In this document: one piece after another, positions 1-6,805 of the stretch
Position numbering within the stretch: the stretch's first letter is position 1
Layout: every line of letters starts with the position of its first letter
Assembly (NCBI GenBank): GCA_003156495.1
Contig: PMHC01000137.1
Span: 1,241 to 17,141, forward strand
Length of the DNA: 15,901 bases
Source: Acidobacteriaceae bacterium
GTDB lineage: Bacteria > Acidobacteriota > Terriglobia > Terriglobales > Acidobacteriaceae
Direction of reading: 5' to 3'
Translations under genes and position numbers: made by a program
Notes under the pieces: generated by a model
The model's input: only the letters and a program-made list of their open reading frames with translations
The model's database searches: none
What the model was told of the DNA's origin: nothing

Positions 1-1357
1 TGCGCACCAACTTCTTGTTCACAAACGCCTGAATGCCCATATTGCCGAGTTCGCGCCCATAACCAGAATCCTTGATGCCGCCGAACGGCAGCTCCGCGTC
101 CGACCAATCCATATTATTGATAAACATCATGCCGGTATTCACTTGAGTAGCCACGTGCTTTCCGCGCTCGACATTCTTGGTAAATACCGAACCTCCCAGG
201 CCGAAGTCAGAATCGTTCGCCAGTGCAATCGCTGCGCTCTCGTCCTTGACGCGGAAGAACATGGCCACCGGACCGAAAAATTCTTCGCGAAATGCCGGGT
301 TCTCCGGTGTGACATCGGTCAGGATAGTCGTCTGCATAAAGGAGCCTGCGCGTGGAAGGCGCTTGCCGCCGAGCACAACCTTTGCGCCATTGGCGACTGC
401 TTGCTCAACCTGCTTGACGAGTTGCAGCAGCGCGGCCTCCGTAGAAAGTGGACCGTGCGTCGTCTTCTCATCCATCGGATCGCCTGGCTTTAGAGTCTGC
501 AAAGCAGTCTTGAACTTCGCGAGAAATTGATCGGCAATTGCATCGACGACGATAAATCGCTTAGCAGCGCAACATGTTTGACCGTCGTTATACATACGGC
601 CCCATACTGCCCACGGAATTGTCTTCTCAAGGTCTGCGTCTTCAAGCACGATGAATGCATCGCTTCCGCCCAACTCCATCGAAGACACCTTGAGATTCTT
701 CCCTGCCCTTGCCGAGACGTTTTGCCCCGCGGCCAGACTACCGGTCAGTGCGACTCCCTTGATGCGCGGGTCGTCGATTACCCGATCGGATTGCTCATGC
801 GAGATGAGGAGATTGGTATAGAGTCCCTCTGGCGCGCCCGCATCGGTCCAGAGCTTTTCAAATGCGATGCCGCACTGCGGCACACAACTGGCGTGCTTCA
901 CCATCAGGGTATTGCCCGCCATCAGGTGAGGGCCTGCAACGCGGGCCAACTGGTAATAGGGAAAGTTCCATGGCTCGATGCAGAAGATCACGCCTATGGG
1001 GCTGGACTCCATATGGGCTTCGCCAAGTGTTGGATCGAGCTTTACCGGCGCAAGAAAACGCTCGGCATTCTTCGCGTAATAGGCAAGGATGTTTGCGCTG
1101 AAGTTCACTTCTCCGCGCGCTTCGTTAATCAGTTTCCCCATCTCAAGAGTGGCGAGTTTGGCAAACTTATCCACATTTGCCCGCATCAACTCTGCGGCTC
1201 TAGCAATGATCTCTGCACGCTTGGAATACGGAGTTTTCTTCCAGGTCTCGTAACAGGCCGCCGCGGTTGTAATCTTCTTTTCGAGTTGCGCATTGGTCAA
1301 CTCTGGAAACTTCTTGACGGTTTCACCGTTATACGGATTTACACTTTCGTATGCCAT
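1..1357 (-). CDS. NAD(P)-dependent aldehyde dehydrogenase, succinate-semialdehyde dehydrogenase type (3' end cut by window edge)
   Basis: The minus-strand frame is open from ATG at 1357-1355 to the window edge, about 452 codons, and ends within the conserved C-terminal tail (PFGGIKDSGYGRELG then QAFVNKK), so only a few residues are probably missing. It oxidises an aldehyde, probably succinate semialdehyde or a related short aldehyde, to the acid with NAD(P)+ in the cytoplasm. Visible family residues are Asn131 in EPWNFP, Glu228 in MELGGSDAF and the nucleophile Cys262 in NDGQTCCAAKRF. The GQxC-AAKRF block and the length resemble GabD2/YneI-like semialdehyde dehydrogenases more than betaine aldehyde dehydrogenases. 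A Shine-Dalgarno-like AGAGG lies just upstream of the ATG. The remnant of an alcohol dehydrogenase ends 36 bp upstream on the same strand, which suggests an ancestral alcohol-to-aldehyde-to-acid operon. The family call is firm; the exact substrate is inference. Confidence 0.93.
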   Translation of the reverse strand, partial: MAYESVNPYNGETVKKFPELTNAQLEKKITTAAACYETWKKTPYSKRAEIIARAAELMRANVDKFAKLATLEMGKLINEARGEVNFSANILAYYAKNAERFLAPVKLDPTLGEAHMESSPIGVIFCIEPWNFPYYQLARVAGPHLMAGNTLMVKHASCVPQCGIAFEKLWTDAGAPEGLYTNLLISHEQSDRVIDDPRIKGVALTGSLAAGQNVSARAGKNLKVSSMELGGSDAFIVLEDADLEKTIPWAVWGRMYNDGQTCCAAKRFIVVDAIADQFLAKFKTALQTLKPGDPMDEKTTHGPLSTEAALLQLVKQVEQAVANGAKVVLGGKRLPRAGSFMQTTILTDVTPENPAFREEFFGPVAMFFRVKDESAAIALANDSDFGLGGSVFTKNVERGKHVATQVNTGMMFINNMDWSDAELPFGGIKDSGYGRELGNMGIQAFVNKKLVR

Positions 1358-1393
1358 TTCGATTTCCTCTTTTCGTAACGTGGTAGATGTGGA

Positions 1394-1570
1394 CTACGGA
1401 ACAATCACTGCGGAGCCATTCCCGGTCTCTTCTTTGACGGTCAAGAGAACCTTATTGACATCTTTGAGTGGGAAGGTTGAAACCTGCGGCTGAATCTTAA
1501 GTTCGCTTGCCAGTGCCAGAAAGTCATGAGCATCCGCTCGAGTCATATTCCCGGCATAATTGTTGTGGAG
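1394..1570 (-). pseudogene. C-terminal remnant of a zinc-dependent alcohol dehydrogenase (AdhP-like MDR family)
   Basis: The minus-strand frame ending in TAG at 1396-1394 carries the typical C-terminal tail of AdhP-like medium-chain alcohol dehydrogenases: AGNMTRADAHDFLALA, then PQVSTFPLKDVN and finally SAVIVP. Only about the last 55 of roughly 340 residues are present. The catalytic and structural zinc regions and the Rossmann fold are absent. The frame continues upstream to a possible start near 1894, but the translation beyond about position 1570 no longer resembles this family, so I read the match boundary as a deletion or recombination junction. It is not a copy of the intact dehydrogenase at 1880, whose C-terminus is of another subfamily. 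It lies 36 bp before the aldehyde dehydrogenase on the same strand, as expected for a former operon partner. Confidence 0.72.
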
Positions 1571-1879
1571 TCGAACGCAGCAGCTTGCATCGCGCCTCTC
1601 AGGTTTGTAACTATCCATAATAGGCATAATTCTCATGCAGGCGCGGACATGCGTCACTGCAATACAATGATTCTTCCATCCCTTAGCCTCAACCGGCTGA
1701 GCAATGCGATACGTTGCCGTCGCGCCGGTGTGTAACTGTTGTGGACTGCAATATGCTCCTTTCTGGAGTGCTTCGAGACGAGCAATAGAGATCATCCGTG
1801 CACATGCTTCTGCAATTAGCCTTGAGGACTGGGTTGCACCGATACCATTCTGACAATCGGGCAACAGGAGAGTTCGTCC
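1571..1879. other. Intergenic region between divergent genes; no recognisable gene
   Basis: This 309-bp stretch separates the alcohol dehydrogenase remnant (minus strand) from the intact dehydrogenase that starts at 1880 (plus strand). The minus frame stays open across it, in continuity with the remnant, but its translation resembles no family I know and contains unusual Cys/His-rich stretches. I treat it as non-coding or scrambled sequence. It should contain the promoter for the gene at 1880. I see no convincing -35/-10 pair. An AGGAG at 1866-1870 is the likely ribosome-binding site for that gene. Confidence 0.5.
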
Positions 1880-2929
1880 ATGATCAAGACACATGGTTAT
1901 GCCGTCCAGTCCGCCACCTCAGTTCCCGCTCCATTTGATTACGAACAGAGAGAGCCGGGCCCGAACGATGTCCATATTGCCATTGACTTTTGCGGAGTCT
2001 GCCATTCGGATATCCATCAGGCTCACAATGACTGGGGCAACGGTAATTACCCGATGGTTCCCGGTCATGAGATCATCGGGACCGTCAAGCGAGTCGGTGC
2101 TAATGTAACCAAGGTCAAGGTCGGGGATCTGGCCGGGGTTGGCTGCATGATCGATTCCTGCCGCGTTTGCGCCAGTTGCAAAGATGGCGAAGAGCAATAC
2201 TGCGATCGCCACGCCACGATCATGACCTATAACTCAAGGAAGAAAGATGGAAGTTATACTTACGGAGGTTACGGCGAAAATATCGTGGTCGATGAAGCAT
2301 TCGTGCTGACAGTGCCCCACAATCTCAATCCTGCCGCTGTGGCTCCGTTGCTATGCGCCGGAATCACGACCTACTCCCCACTGAAGCATTGGCATGTCGG
2401 CGCCGGGCAGCGGGTCGGAGTAATCGGCCTGGGCGGACTCGGTCACATGGCCTTGAAGTTCTCTCATGCCTTTGGAGCAAATACCGTGCAGTTCACCAGG
2501 TCTCCATCCAAGATAGAGGACGCAAAGAGGCTCGGAGCAGATGAGGTCATACTGACCAAAGAGCCGAACTGGCATACGCCGCACGCTGGCTCATTCAATT
2601 TCATCCTCGATTGCGTTTCTGCCGACCACGACATCACGCCTTATATGTCTCTGCTGAAAAGGGATGGAACGCTGTGCACCGTAGGCATCCCCCCTTCCCC
2701 GATTGCGGTCAGCGCCTTTCCCCTCGTCGATGGACGAAAAAGTTTGTCCGGATCGAATATCGGCGGCATCAAGGAGACACAAGAGATGCTCGATTATTGC
2801 AGCGCGCATCATATCGTTTCTGACATTGAGATGACCAGCTTCGACAAGATCGAAGAGGCATGGGAGCGGGTCATCAAAAGCGACGTAAAGTATCGCTTTG
2901 TACTGGATCTGAAGACGCTTAGGAGTTAG
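1880..2929 (+). CDS. Zinc-dependent NAD(P)-dependent alcohol dehydrogenase (YahK/cinnamyl-alcohol-dehydrogenase-like MDR)
   Basis: This is a complete 349-residue medium-chain dehydrogenase/reductase that interconverts alcohols and aldehydes in the cytoplasm. Catalytic zinc ligands are visible as Cys41 in GVCHSDIHQ, His63-Glu64 in PGHEIIG and Cys159 in LLCAGIT. The structural zinc site is the four-cysteine lobe Cys94, Cys97, Cys100 and Cys108 (SCRVCASC and QYC). The nucleotide-binding motif is GLGGLG at 183-188, followed by FTRSPSK, which resembles the NADP-preferring YahK/CAD group. The ATG at 1880 is supported by AGGAG at 1866-1870 with a 9-base spacer. The gene is divergent from the semialdehyde dehydrogenase and is followed by an oxidoreductase remnant and a hydrolase on the same strand. 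Length and all key residues are intact, so it should be active; the physiological substrate is unknown. Confidence 0.95.
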   Translation: MIKTHGYAVQSATSVPAPFDYEQREPGPNDVHIAIDFCGVCHSDIHQAHNDWGNGNYPMVPGHEIIGTVKRVGANVTKVKVGDLAGVGCMIDSCRVCASCKDGEEQYCDRHATIMTYNSRKKDGSYTYGGYGENIVVDEAFVLTVPHNLNPAAVAPLLCAGITTYSPLKHWHVGAGQRVGVIGLGGLGHMALKFSHAFGANTVQFTRSPSKIEDAKRLGADEVILTKEPNWHTPHAGSFNFILDCVSADHDITPYMSLLKRDGTLCTVGIPPSPIAVSAFPLVDGRKSLSGSNIGGIKETQEMLDYCSAHHIVSDIEMTSFDKIEEAWERVIKSDVKYRFVLDLKTLRS

Positions 2930-2971
2930 CAATTTTTGGGATCAAGCAGACAACTCAATGTAAATCCAAGC

Positions 2972-3246
2972 ATGAGCAATTCAGAAAATCGACACATCGT
3001 TCTTGCCTTAAGGCCAACGAGATGCCGGTTACCAATAGCTTTACAGTCGAAACACAAGCTATCCCCGTTACAACTGACTTCGGCGATTTTTAAAAGCAGA
3101 TGTTGGAATGGTTCACCGCAGGGAAGATCAAGTATCGCGAGGATGTTGTGGGAGGGCTTGAACACGCTCCCAACGCCTTCATCGGACTGCTTCAAGGAAA
3201 GGACTTCGGAAACTTTGTGGTCCAGGTTGGCGCGATAACAAAGTAA
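2972..3246 (+). pseudogene. Decayed CurA-like NADP-dependent oxidoreductase (zinc-independent MDR): N- and C-terminal ends joined by an internal deletion
   Basis: ATG at 2972 opens a frame reading MSNSENRHIVLALRPT, the usual N-terminus of CurA/YncB-like NADP oxidoreductases. Near 3020 the match shifts frame and continues as MPVTNSFTVETQAIPV from 3022, matching the next segment of the family. An in-frame TAA at 3091-3093 follows, where the family commonly has an aromatic residue. From 3094 to the stop at 3244-3246 the frame gives the family C-terminus: KQMLEWFTAGKIKYREDV, then GLEHAPNAFIGLLQGKDF. Only about 40 N-terminal and 50 C-terminal residues remain of roughly 335, so the whole cofactor-binding core is gone. 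Three independent lesions (frameshift, stop, large deletion) make function very unlikely. It sits between two intact enzymes on the same strand, 42 bp after the dehydrogenase and 34 bp before the hydrolase. Confidence 0.82.
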
Positions 3247-3280
3247 GTAACAGGTATAACCAGCAATATGGAGGTTCTTA

Positions 3281-4102
3281 ATGCCCACGATCACGACCAA
3301 AGACGGCAACAAAATCTACTACAAGGATTGGGGCACGGGACAGCCCGTGGTCTTCAGTCATGGTTGGCCGCTCAGCGCGGATGCCTGGGAAGATCAGATG
3401 GTCTTCCTGGCTTCTCATGGTTATCGCGCCATTGCGCATGACCGCCGTGGTCACGGCCGGTCGAGCCAGCCCTCGGATGGCAATAACATGGACACTTACG
3501 CCGACGATCTTGCAACGCTGGTTGAAGTACTGGATTTGAAAGAAGCGATCCATGTAGGCCATTCAGCGGGCGGTGGCGAGGTAGCGCGTTATATTGGCCG
3601 GCACGGCACAAAAAGAGTTGCCAAGGCTGTGCTGATTGCGGCGGTGCCACCGTTGATGTTAAAGACAGAAGCCAATCCCGGTGGTCTGCCAATAACGGTC
3701 TTCGACACAATCCGGGCCGGTGTGCTTGCTGATCGTTCTCAGTTTTTTAGAGACCTCGCGGTGACCTTCTACGGGGCGAACCGGCCTGATTCAACCGTCT
3801 CGCAAGGTTTGCGTGACTCCTTCTGGCTACAGGCAATGCAGTCAGGATTCATTGGCGTTTTGGAGTGCATCAAGGCATTTTCCGAAACTGATTTCACCGC
3901 CGATCTGAAAAAGTTCGACGTACCTACGCTTATTCTTCACGGTGACGACGACCAGATTGTGCCGATTGCAGACTCTGCACTGTTGTCGGCCAAGCTTGTC
4001 CAGAGCGCCACGCTGAAGGTATATTCTGGCGCCTCGCATGGGCTGTGCTCGACTCACAAGAAACAAGTAAATGCGGACCTGCTAGCATTCATTCAAGCGT
4101 AA
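3281..4102 (+). CDS. Alpha/beta hydrolase, arylesterase / cofactor-free haloperoxidase type
   Basis: This is a 273-residue alpha/beta-hydrolase fold enzyme, close to the usual 271-279 of the non-heme chloroperoxidase/arylesterase group. Members hydrolyse aryl or short-chain esters and can carry out perhydrolysis in vitro. The oxyanion-hole region is HGWPLSADAW at 27-36. The nucleophile is Ser95 in GHSAGGGEVARY, the acid is Asp224 in HGDDDQIVP and the base is His253 in GASHGL, so the triad is complete. HDRRGHGRSSQP at 53-64 is characteristic of the subfamily. No signal peptide is visible, so it should be cytoplasmic. The ATG at 3281 has GGAGG at 3270-3274 with a 6-base spacer. It follows the alcohol dehydrogenase and the CurA-like remnant on the same strand and may once have been third in that operon. 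The family is clear; the natural substrate is not. Confidence 0.93.
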   Translation: MPTITTKDGNKIYYKDWGTGQPVVFSHGWPLSADAWEDQMVFLASHGYRAIAHDRRGHGRSSQPSDGNNMDTYADDLATLVEVLDLKEAIHVGHSAGGGEVARYIGRHGTKRVAKAVLIAAVPPLMLKTEANPGGLPITVFDTIRAGVLADRSQFFRDLAVTFYGANRPDSTVSQGLRDSFWLQAMQSGFIGVLECIKAFSETDFTADLKKFDVPTLILHGDDDQIVPIADSALLSAKLVQSATLKVYSGASHGLCSTHKKQVNADLLAFIQA

Positions 4103-4129
4103 GCGTAGAGGAGTGCTTTTCCGCCTCGG

Positions 4130-4242
4130 CTAGAGCATTTTTACCCATTCCGTAGAGTGCCGGTAGAAGGTTGCCGCTCACTGATGTTCGCGTCAACTCT
4201 GCGCTCCTTAATTCCTATACACCAATGGTAAAAATGCTCTAG
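4130..4242. repeat. 113-bp structure bounded by 19-20 bp inverted repeats (MITE-like or repeat-pair)
   Basis: The left arm at 4130-4149 reads CTAGAGCATTTTTACCCATT. The right arm at 4224-4242 is its reverse complement except for one missing base (a run of three G against two). About 74 bp lie between the arms and contain no gene. No transposase frame is enclosed and no clear target-site duplication flanks it, so the call as a miniature inverted-repeat element is inference from shape alone. The right arm lies inside an open minus-strand frame, which could mean that the repeat derives from that sequence. The arms are too far apart for a simple intrinsic terminator. Confidence 0.6.
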
Positions 4243-4393
4243 CCACCCAATCCTGATAGGTCAAGGGAATGCTCCGTCCCACGCCTTGGACCAACTGCTC
4301 GATCAGATAACGCAAGCGCTTTTCCCGGCGCGCATCTGGTAACTTCAAAGCTGTCAACTTTTGCTCGATCCTGTCGCGGCTGACACCGTGGTA
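4208..4393 (-). pseudogene. Possible C-terminal fragment of an unidentified protein
   Basis: A minus-strand frame runs from an upstream stop (TGA at 4396-4394) to TAA at 4210-4208. It encodes about 61 residues with strongly protein-like composition, including RIEQKLTALKLPDARREKRL, then YLIEQLVQGVG and TYQDWVARAFLP. It is rich in amphipathic helix and has no start codon near its upstream end, so if genuine it is the truncated end of a larger gene. I do not recognise the family. The right arm of the neighbouring inverted repeat falls in the segment encoding VARAFLP. The evidence is composition only. Confidence 0.3.
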
Positions 4394-4592
4394 TCATCCT
4401 CTGGATTGGTATATGAAGGCGCGCCTGTTCGATAAGCGCGAGCGTGCCTGCGACAAAACAGGTGTAAAACCGGGAAGCATAGCGCAACTCTATGCAGAAG
4501 GGATTCTCAGCGTGTGTAAATTTTATGTTGAATCACCGCTGCACTGCGCCGCGGACATCACGAAAAACGATCTGAAGAAACATATTTTGAGC

Positions 4593-5804
4593 ATGATGAG
4601 CTGTCAGCAATCGTTGCGGATGAACTTGCCGATAAAGTTATTGCTGGCCGCAGCTATGCTTTCCGCCGCAGTTTTGCCGGCAACTCTCGGGCAGAACTAT
4701 GCGGCCGCGCAAAGTGCTACGGCAACCGCGCAAGATATTGTTGGAACCTGGCAGGGAACGCTGCACATCGCGCAGGCCAATCGCGATCTGCGCGTCGTGA
4801 TCAAGATTGCCAAGGCCGATGGCGGGTACAAGACGACCTTCTACAGCATTGATCAAGGCAGCCAATCCATCGTAGCTTCGAAGACTTCATTTGAGAATGG
4901 CGAGTTAAAGTTTTCGATCGATGTTGCAAGCGCAAATTACGAAGGCAAAACTTCAGCGGACGGAAAGACCATTGCCGGAAACTGGAAGCAAGGCGCAAGC
5001 TCGTTGCCGCTGAATCTAACGCGAGCTACGGCTGACACCGAGTGGGCGATTCAAGAGCCGCTCAAGTCCATGGCCGCCGACGCCGATCCCGGTTTCGATG
5101 TGGTGACGATCAAGCCCAGCAAGCCAGGACAGCAAGGCAAGCTCTTTACTCAGCGCGGCCGTCACTTCGTTACCATGAACACAAATCTTAACGATCTGAT
5201 TGCATTAGCCTATGGATTCCATGCCAAGCAGATGATTGGCGCGCCGGCCTGGGCGGGTACCGACCTATTCGACATCGATGGCGTGCCCGATGTGCCCGGC
5301 CAGCCAAATTTAAAGCAGATGGGGCTGATGCTGCAGAAACTACTCGCCGATCGTTTCCAGCTCAAGTTCCATCATGAGAGCCGCGAACTTTCGGTTTACG
5401 CGATCCGAGCAGGCAGTGCAGGCCTGAAGATCGCCAAGACCACGGCCGGACCAAATGACCTGCCCGCCTTCCTTTTTAGAGGATATGGCGACCTGATTGT
5501 ACGGAATTTGAGCATGGCGGAGTTTGCGACCTGGATGCAGTCCAGCGTGATGGATAAGCCCGTGGTCGATCAGACGGATTTGAAGGACAAGTACGATTTC
5601 ACGCTGAAGTGGACGCCCGACGATTCGCAGTTTGCACAATTCCGTGGCGCCGCAACTCCGGCTCCATCCGCGGGGGATAGCCCCAACGCTCCGCCCAGTC
5701 TTTATACGGCCGTGCAGGAGCAGCTCGGCCTGAAGATCGAAGCCACCAAGGCTCCCGACGATGTGATTGTAATCGACCATGTGGAGAAACCCTCGGCAAA
5801 TTAG
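4593..5804 (+). CDS. TIGR03435-type soil-associated protein with N-terminal lipocalin-like domain, secreted
   Basis: The frame opens at 4413, but the first 60 codons are not protein-like in context. I choose ATG 4593 (ATG 4620 is the alternative), which puts an export signal at the start: a hydrophobic stretch from about residue 15 to 32, MNLPIKLLLAAAMLSAAVLP with predicted cleavage after Ala-rich sequence. The 403-residue product has two parts. Residues 48-145 form a beta-rich domain starting DIVGTWQGTLHI and ending in LPLNLTRA, also seen at the front of acidobacterial secreted hydrolases. From about residue 168 comes the TIGR03435 domain, with FDVVTIKPSKPG, LLADRFQLKFHHESRELSVY and the C-terminal VIVIDHVEKP. 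The family is expanded in Acidobacteria and has no established function. It is the first gene of a four-gene plus-strand unit; the next gene begins 45 bp downstream. Confidence 0.85.
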   Translation: MMSCQQSLRMNLPIKLLLAAAMLSAAVLPATLGQNYAAAQSATATAQDIVGTWQGTLHIAQANRDLRVVIKIAKADGGYKTTFYSIDQGSQSIVASKTSFENGELKFSIDVASANYEGKTSADGKTIAGNWKQGASSLPLNLTRATADTEWAIQEPLKSMAADADPGFDVVTIKPSKPGQQGKLFTQRGRHFVTMNTNLNDLIALAYGFHAKQMIGAPAWAGTDLFDIDGVPDVPGQPNLKQMGLMLQKLLADRFQLKFHHESRELSVYAIRAGSAGLKIAKTTAGPNDLPAFLFRGYGDLIVRNLSMAEFATWMQSSVMDKPVVDQTDLKDKYDFTLKWTPDDSQFAQFRGAATPAPSAGDSPNAPPSLYTAVQEQLGLKIEATKAPDDVIVIDHVEKPSAN

Positions 5805-5849
5805 GGTGAGCGAATATAATAGGCTGCATCAATAAATTAGCAAGCGGAA

Positions 5850-6713
5850 TTGTCATGGCGGTCTGGCGCTGGCCAGGCCGCAAGATGCGCAGTGGAGCTG
5901 CCGTTGAGTAAGTTCCGGGCATTTCGTGCAGTCGGTGGGGCGGCAATCGTTCTGTTGGCATTCGGCGGAGTTGCGGCGAGCGCATATCTCAATGCCCAAA
6001 CGCAGCCCGAGCAAGCGATAGCTACGCCATCTCGCTTCGAGGTGGCATCGGTCCGCTTGATGCAGAATCGCGACAAGCTCCCCATAGAGCAGCAGATGTT
6101 TTATATGAGTCAGTGGGGAGCAACCCAATTCACGACGCGAAACGCCACCCTGGAAACCCTGCTTTCCCTGGCATTCGGAATCGACACGCAATACCAGCTC
6201 GCGAGAAAACCGGCGTGGTTCGATTCGACGTTTTACGAGATTGCCGCCAAGCCGGAAGGCGACGCAAGATTGAACTACGAACAGATGAAACCGCTGCTGC
6301 AGCAGCTCCTCATCGATCGATTCCATCTCGCCTACCACCGCGAAATAAAGGACATGAAGGGCTACGCTTTGGTGGCTGCCAAGGGCGGAGCGAAGTTGAA
6401 GACGAGCAGCGGCGGCGCGGCATACGCCTACATTTTTACCAACCGGATAGACGGAAAGAATAACCCCCTCGATACGCTTGCGTCGATGCTGGCGCACCCG
6501 CTAGGCCAACCGGTTGTGAATGAGACGGGATTGAAGGGAAATTACGATTTTCGGATCGACTACGCTTCGCTGCAAACGGCCGACGCCGATTCCTCGCTGC
6601 CTTCGCTCTTCACGGCTATCGAAGAACAGCTTGGTCTTAAGTTGGAAAACCGCATGGTTCCGGTCGATGTGTTTGTCATCGATCATGTGGATAAGGTTCC
6701 TACGGAGAACTAA
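5850..6713 (+). CDS. TIGR03435-type soil-associated protein, membrane-anchored or secreted
   Basis: This is a 287-residue protein with the same domain as its upstream neighbour but without the additional beta-rich N-domain. A hydrophobic segment at about 24-46 (AVGGAAIVLLAFGGVAASAY) acts as a signal or anchor, so the body should lie outside the cytoplasm. Family markers are FEVASVRL at 63-70, LLIDRFHLAYHREIKDMKGY at 153-172, and a C-terminus ending VFVIDHVDKVPTEN, closely echoing the neighbour's end. The ATG at 5850 has only a weak upstream purine stretch; GTG at 5892 or TTG at 5904 are in frame and would shorten the N-terminus without removing the hydrophobic segment. The two adjacent members look like an old tandem duplication that has diverged strongly. 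Function is unknown for the family; co-transcription with an outer-membrane receptor suggests an envelope role. Confidence 0.88.
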   Translation: MSWRSGAGQAARCAVELPLSKFRAFRAVGGAAIVLLAFGGVAASAYLNAQTQPEQAIATPSRFEVASVRLMQNRDKLPIEQQMFYMSQWGATQFTTRNATLETLLSLAFGIDTQYQLARKPAWFDSTFYEIAAKPEGDARLNYEQMKPLLQQLLIDRFHLAYHREIKDMKGYALVAAKGGAKLKTSSGGAAYAYIFTNRIDGKNNPLDTLASMLAHPLGQPVVNETGLKGNYDFRIDYASLQTADADSSLPSLFTAIEEQLGLKLENRMVPVDVFVIDHVDKVPTEN

Positions 6714-6790
6714 TCACGAAGCGCTTGCGTACTTACGTAATAAAGCAGGCTAATTTTCGTTTTTGCAGTTCAGGAGAAGAGTCCTTGAGT

Positions 6791-6796
6791 AAGGAG
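6791..6796 (+). promoter_or_regulatory. Ribosome-binding site AAGGAG that fixes the receptor start at 6806
   Basis: AAGGAG lies 9 bases before ATG 6806. The longer in-frame alternative at 6725 has no such site and would place about 27 polar residues ahead of a clean signal peptide. The shorter start is therefore preferred. Confidence 0.75.
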
Positions 6797-6805
6797 TCAG
6801 AACGG

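Larger units (their letters stand above)
4103..4592. other. 490-bp gap without a confirmed gene
   Basis: The gap separates the hydrolase from the TIGR03435 gene. It contains a pair of long inverted repeats (4130-4149 and 4224-4242) and a minus-strand protein-like frame (4208-4393), listed separately. From 4413 a plus frame is open and in phase with the following gene, but its residues before about 4593 are not signal-peptide-like and no ribosome-binding site precedes the ATG at 4413. I therefore take 4394-4592 as the upstream and promoter region of the four-gene operon. The stretch around 4510-4530 is A/T-rich, but I cannot assign a confident promoter. Confidence 0.5.

Noticed and set aside
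527..1378. 283-codon plus-strand frame
   Set aside because: It is antisense to the aldehyde dehydrogenase, whose minus-strand translation shows all catalytic motifs.
4413..4592. N-terminal extension of the first TIGR03435 gene from ATG 4413
   Set aside because: No ribosome-binding site precedes it, the 60 extra residues are not signal-like, and a normal signal peptide begins near 4593-4620.
5815..5820. Perfect TATAAT between the two TIGR03435 genes, a possible internal promoter
   Set aside because: No -35-like sequence is found at the proper distance, and the 45-bp gap is more consistent with co-transcription.
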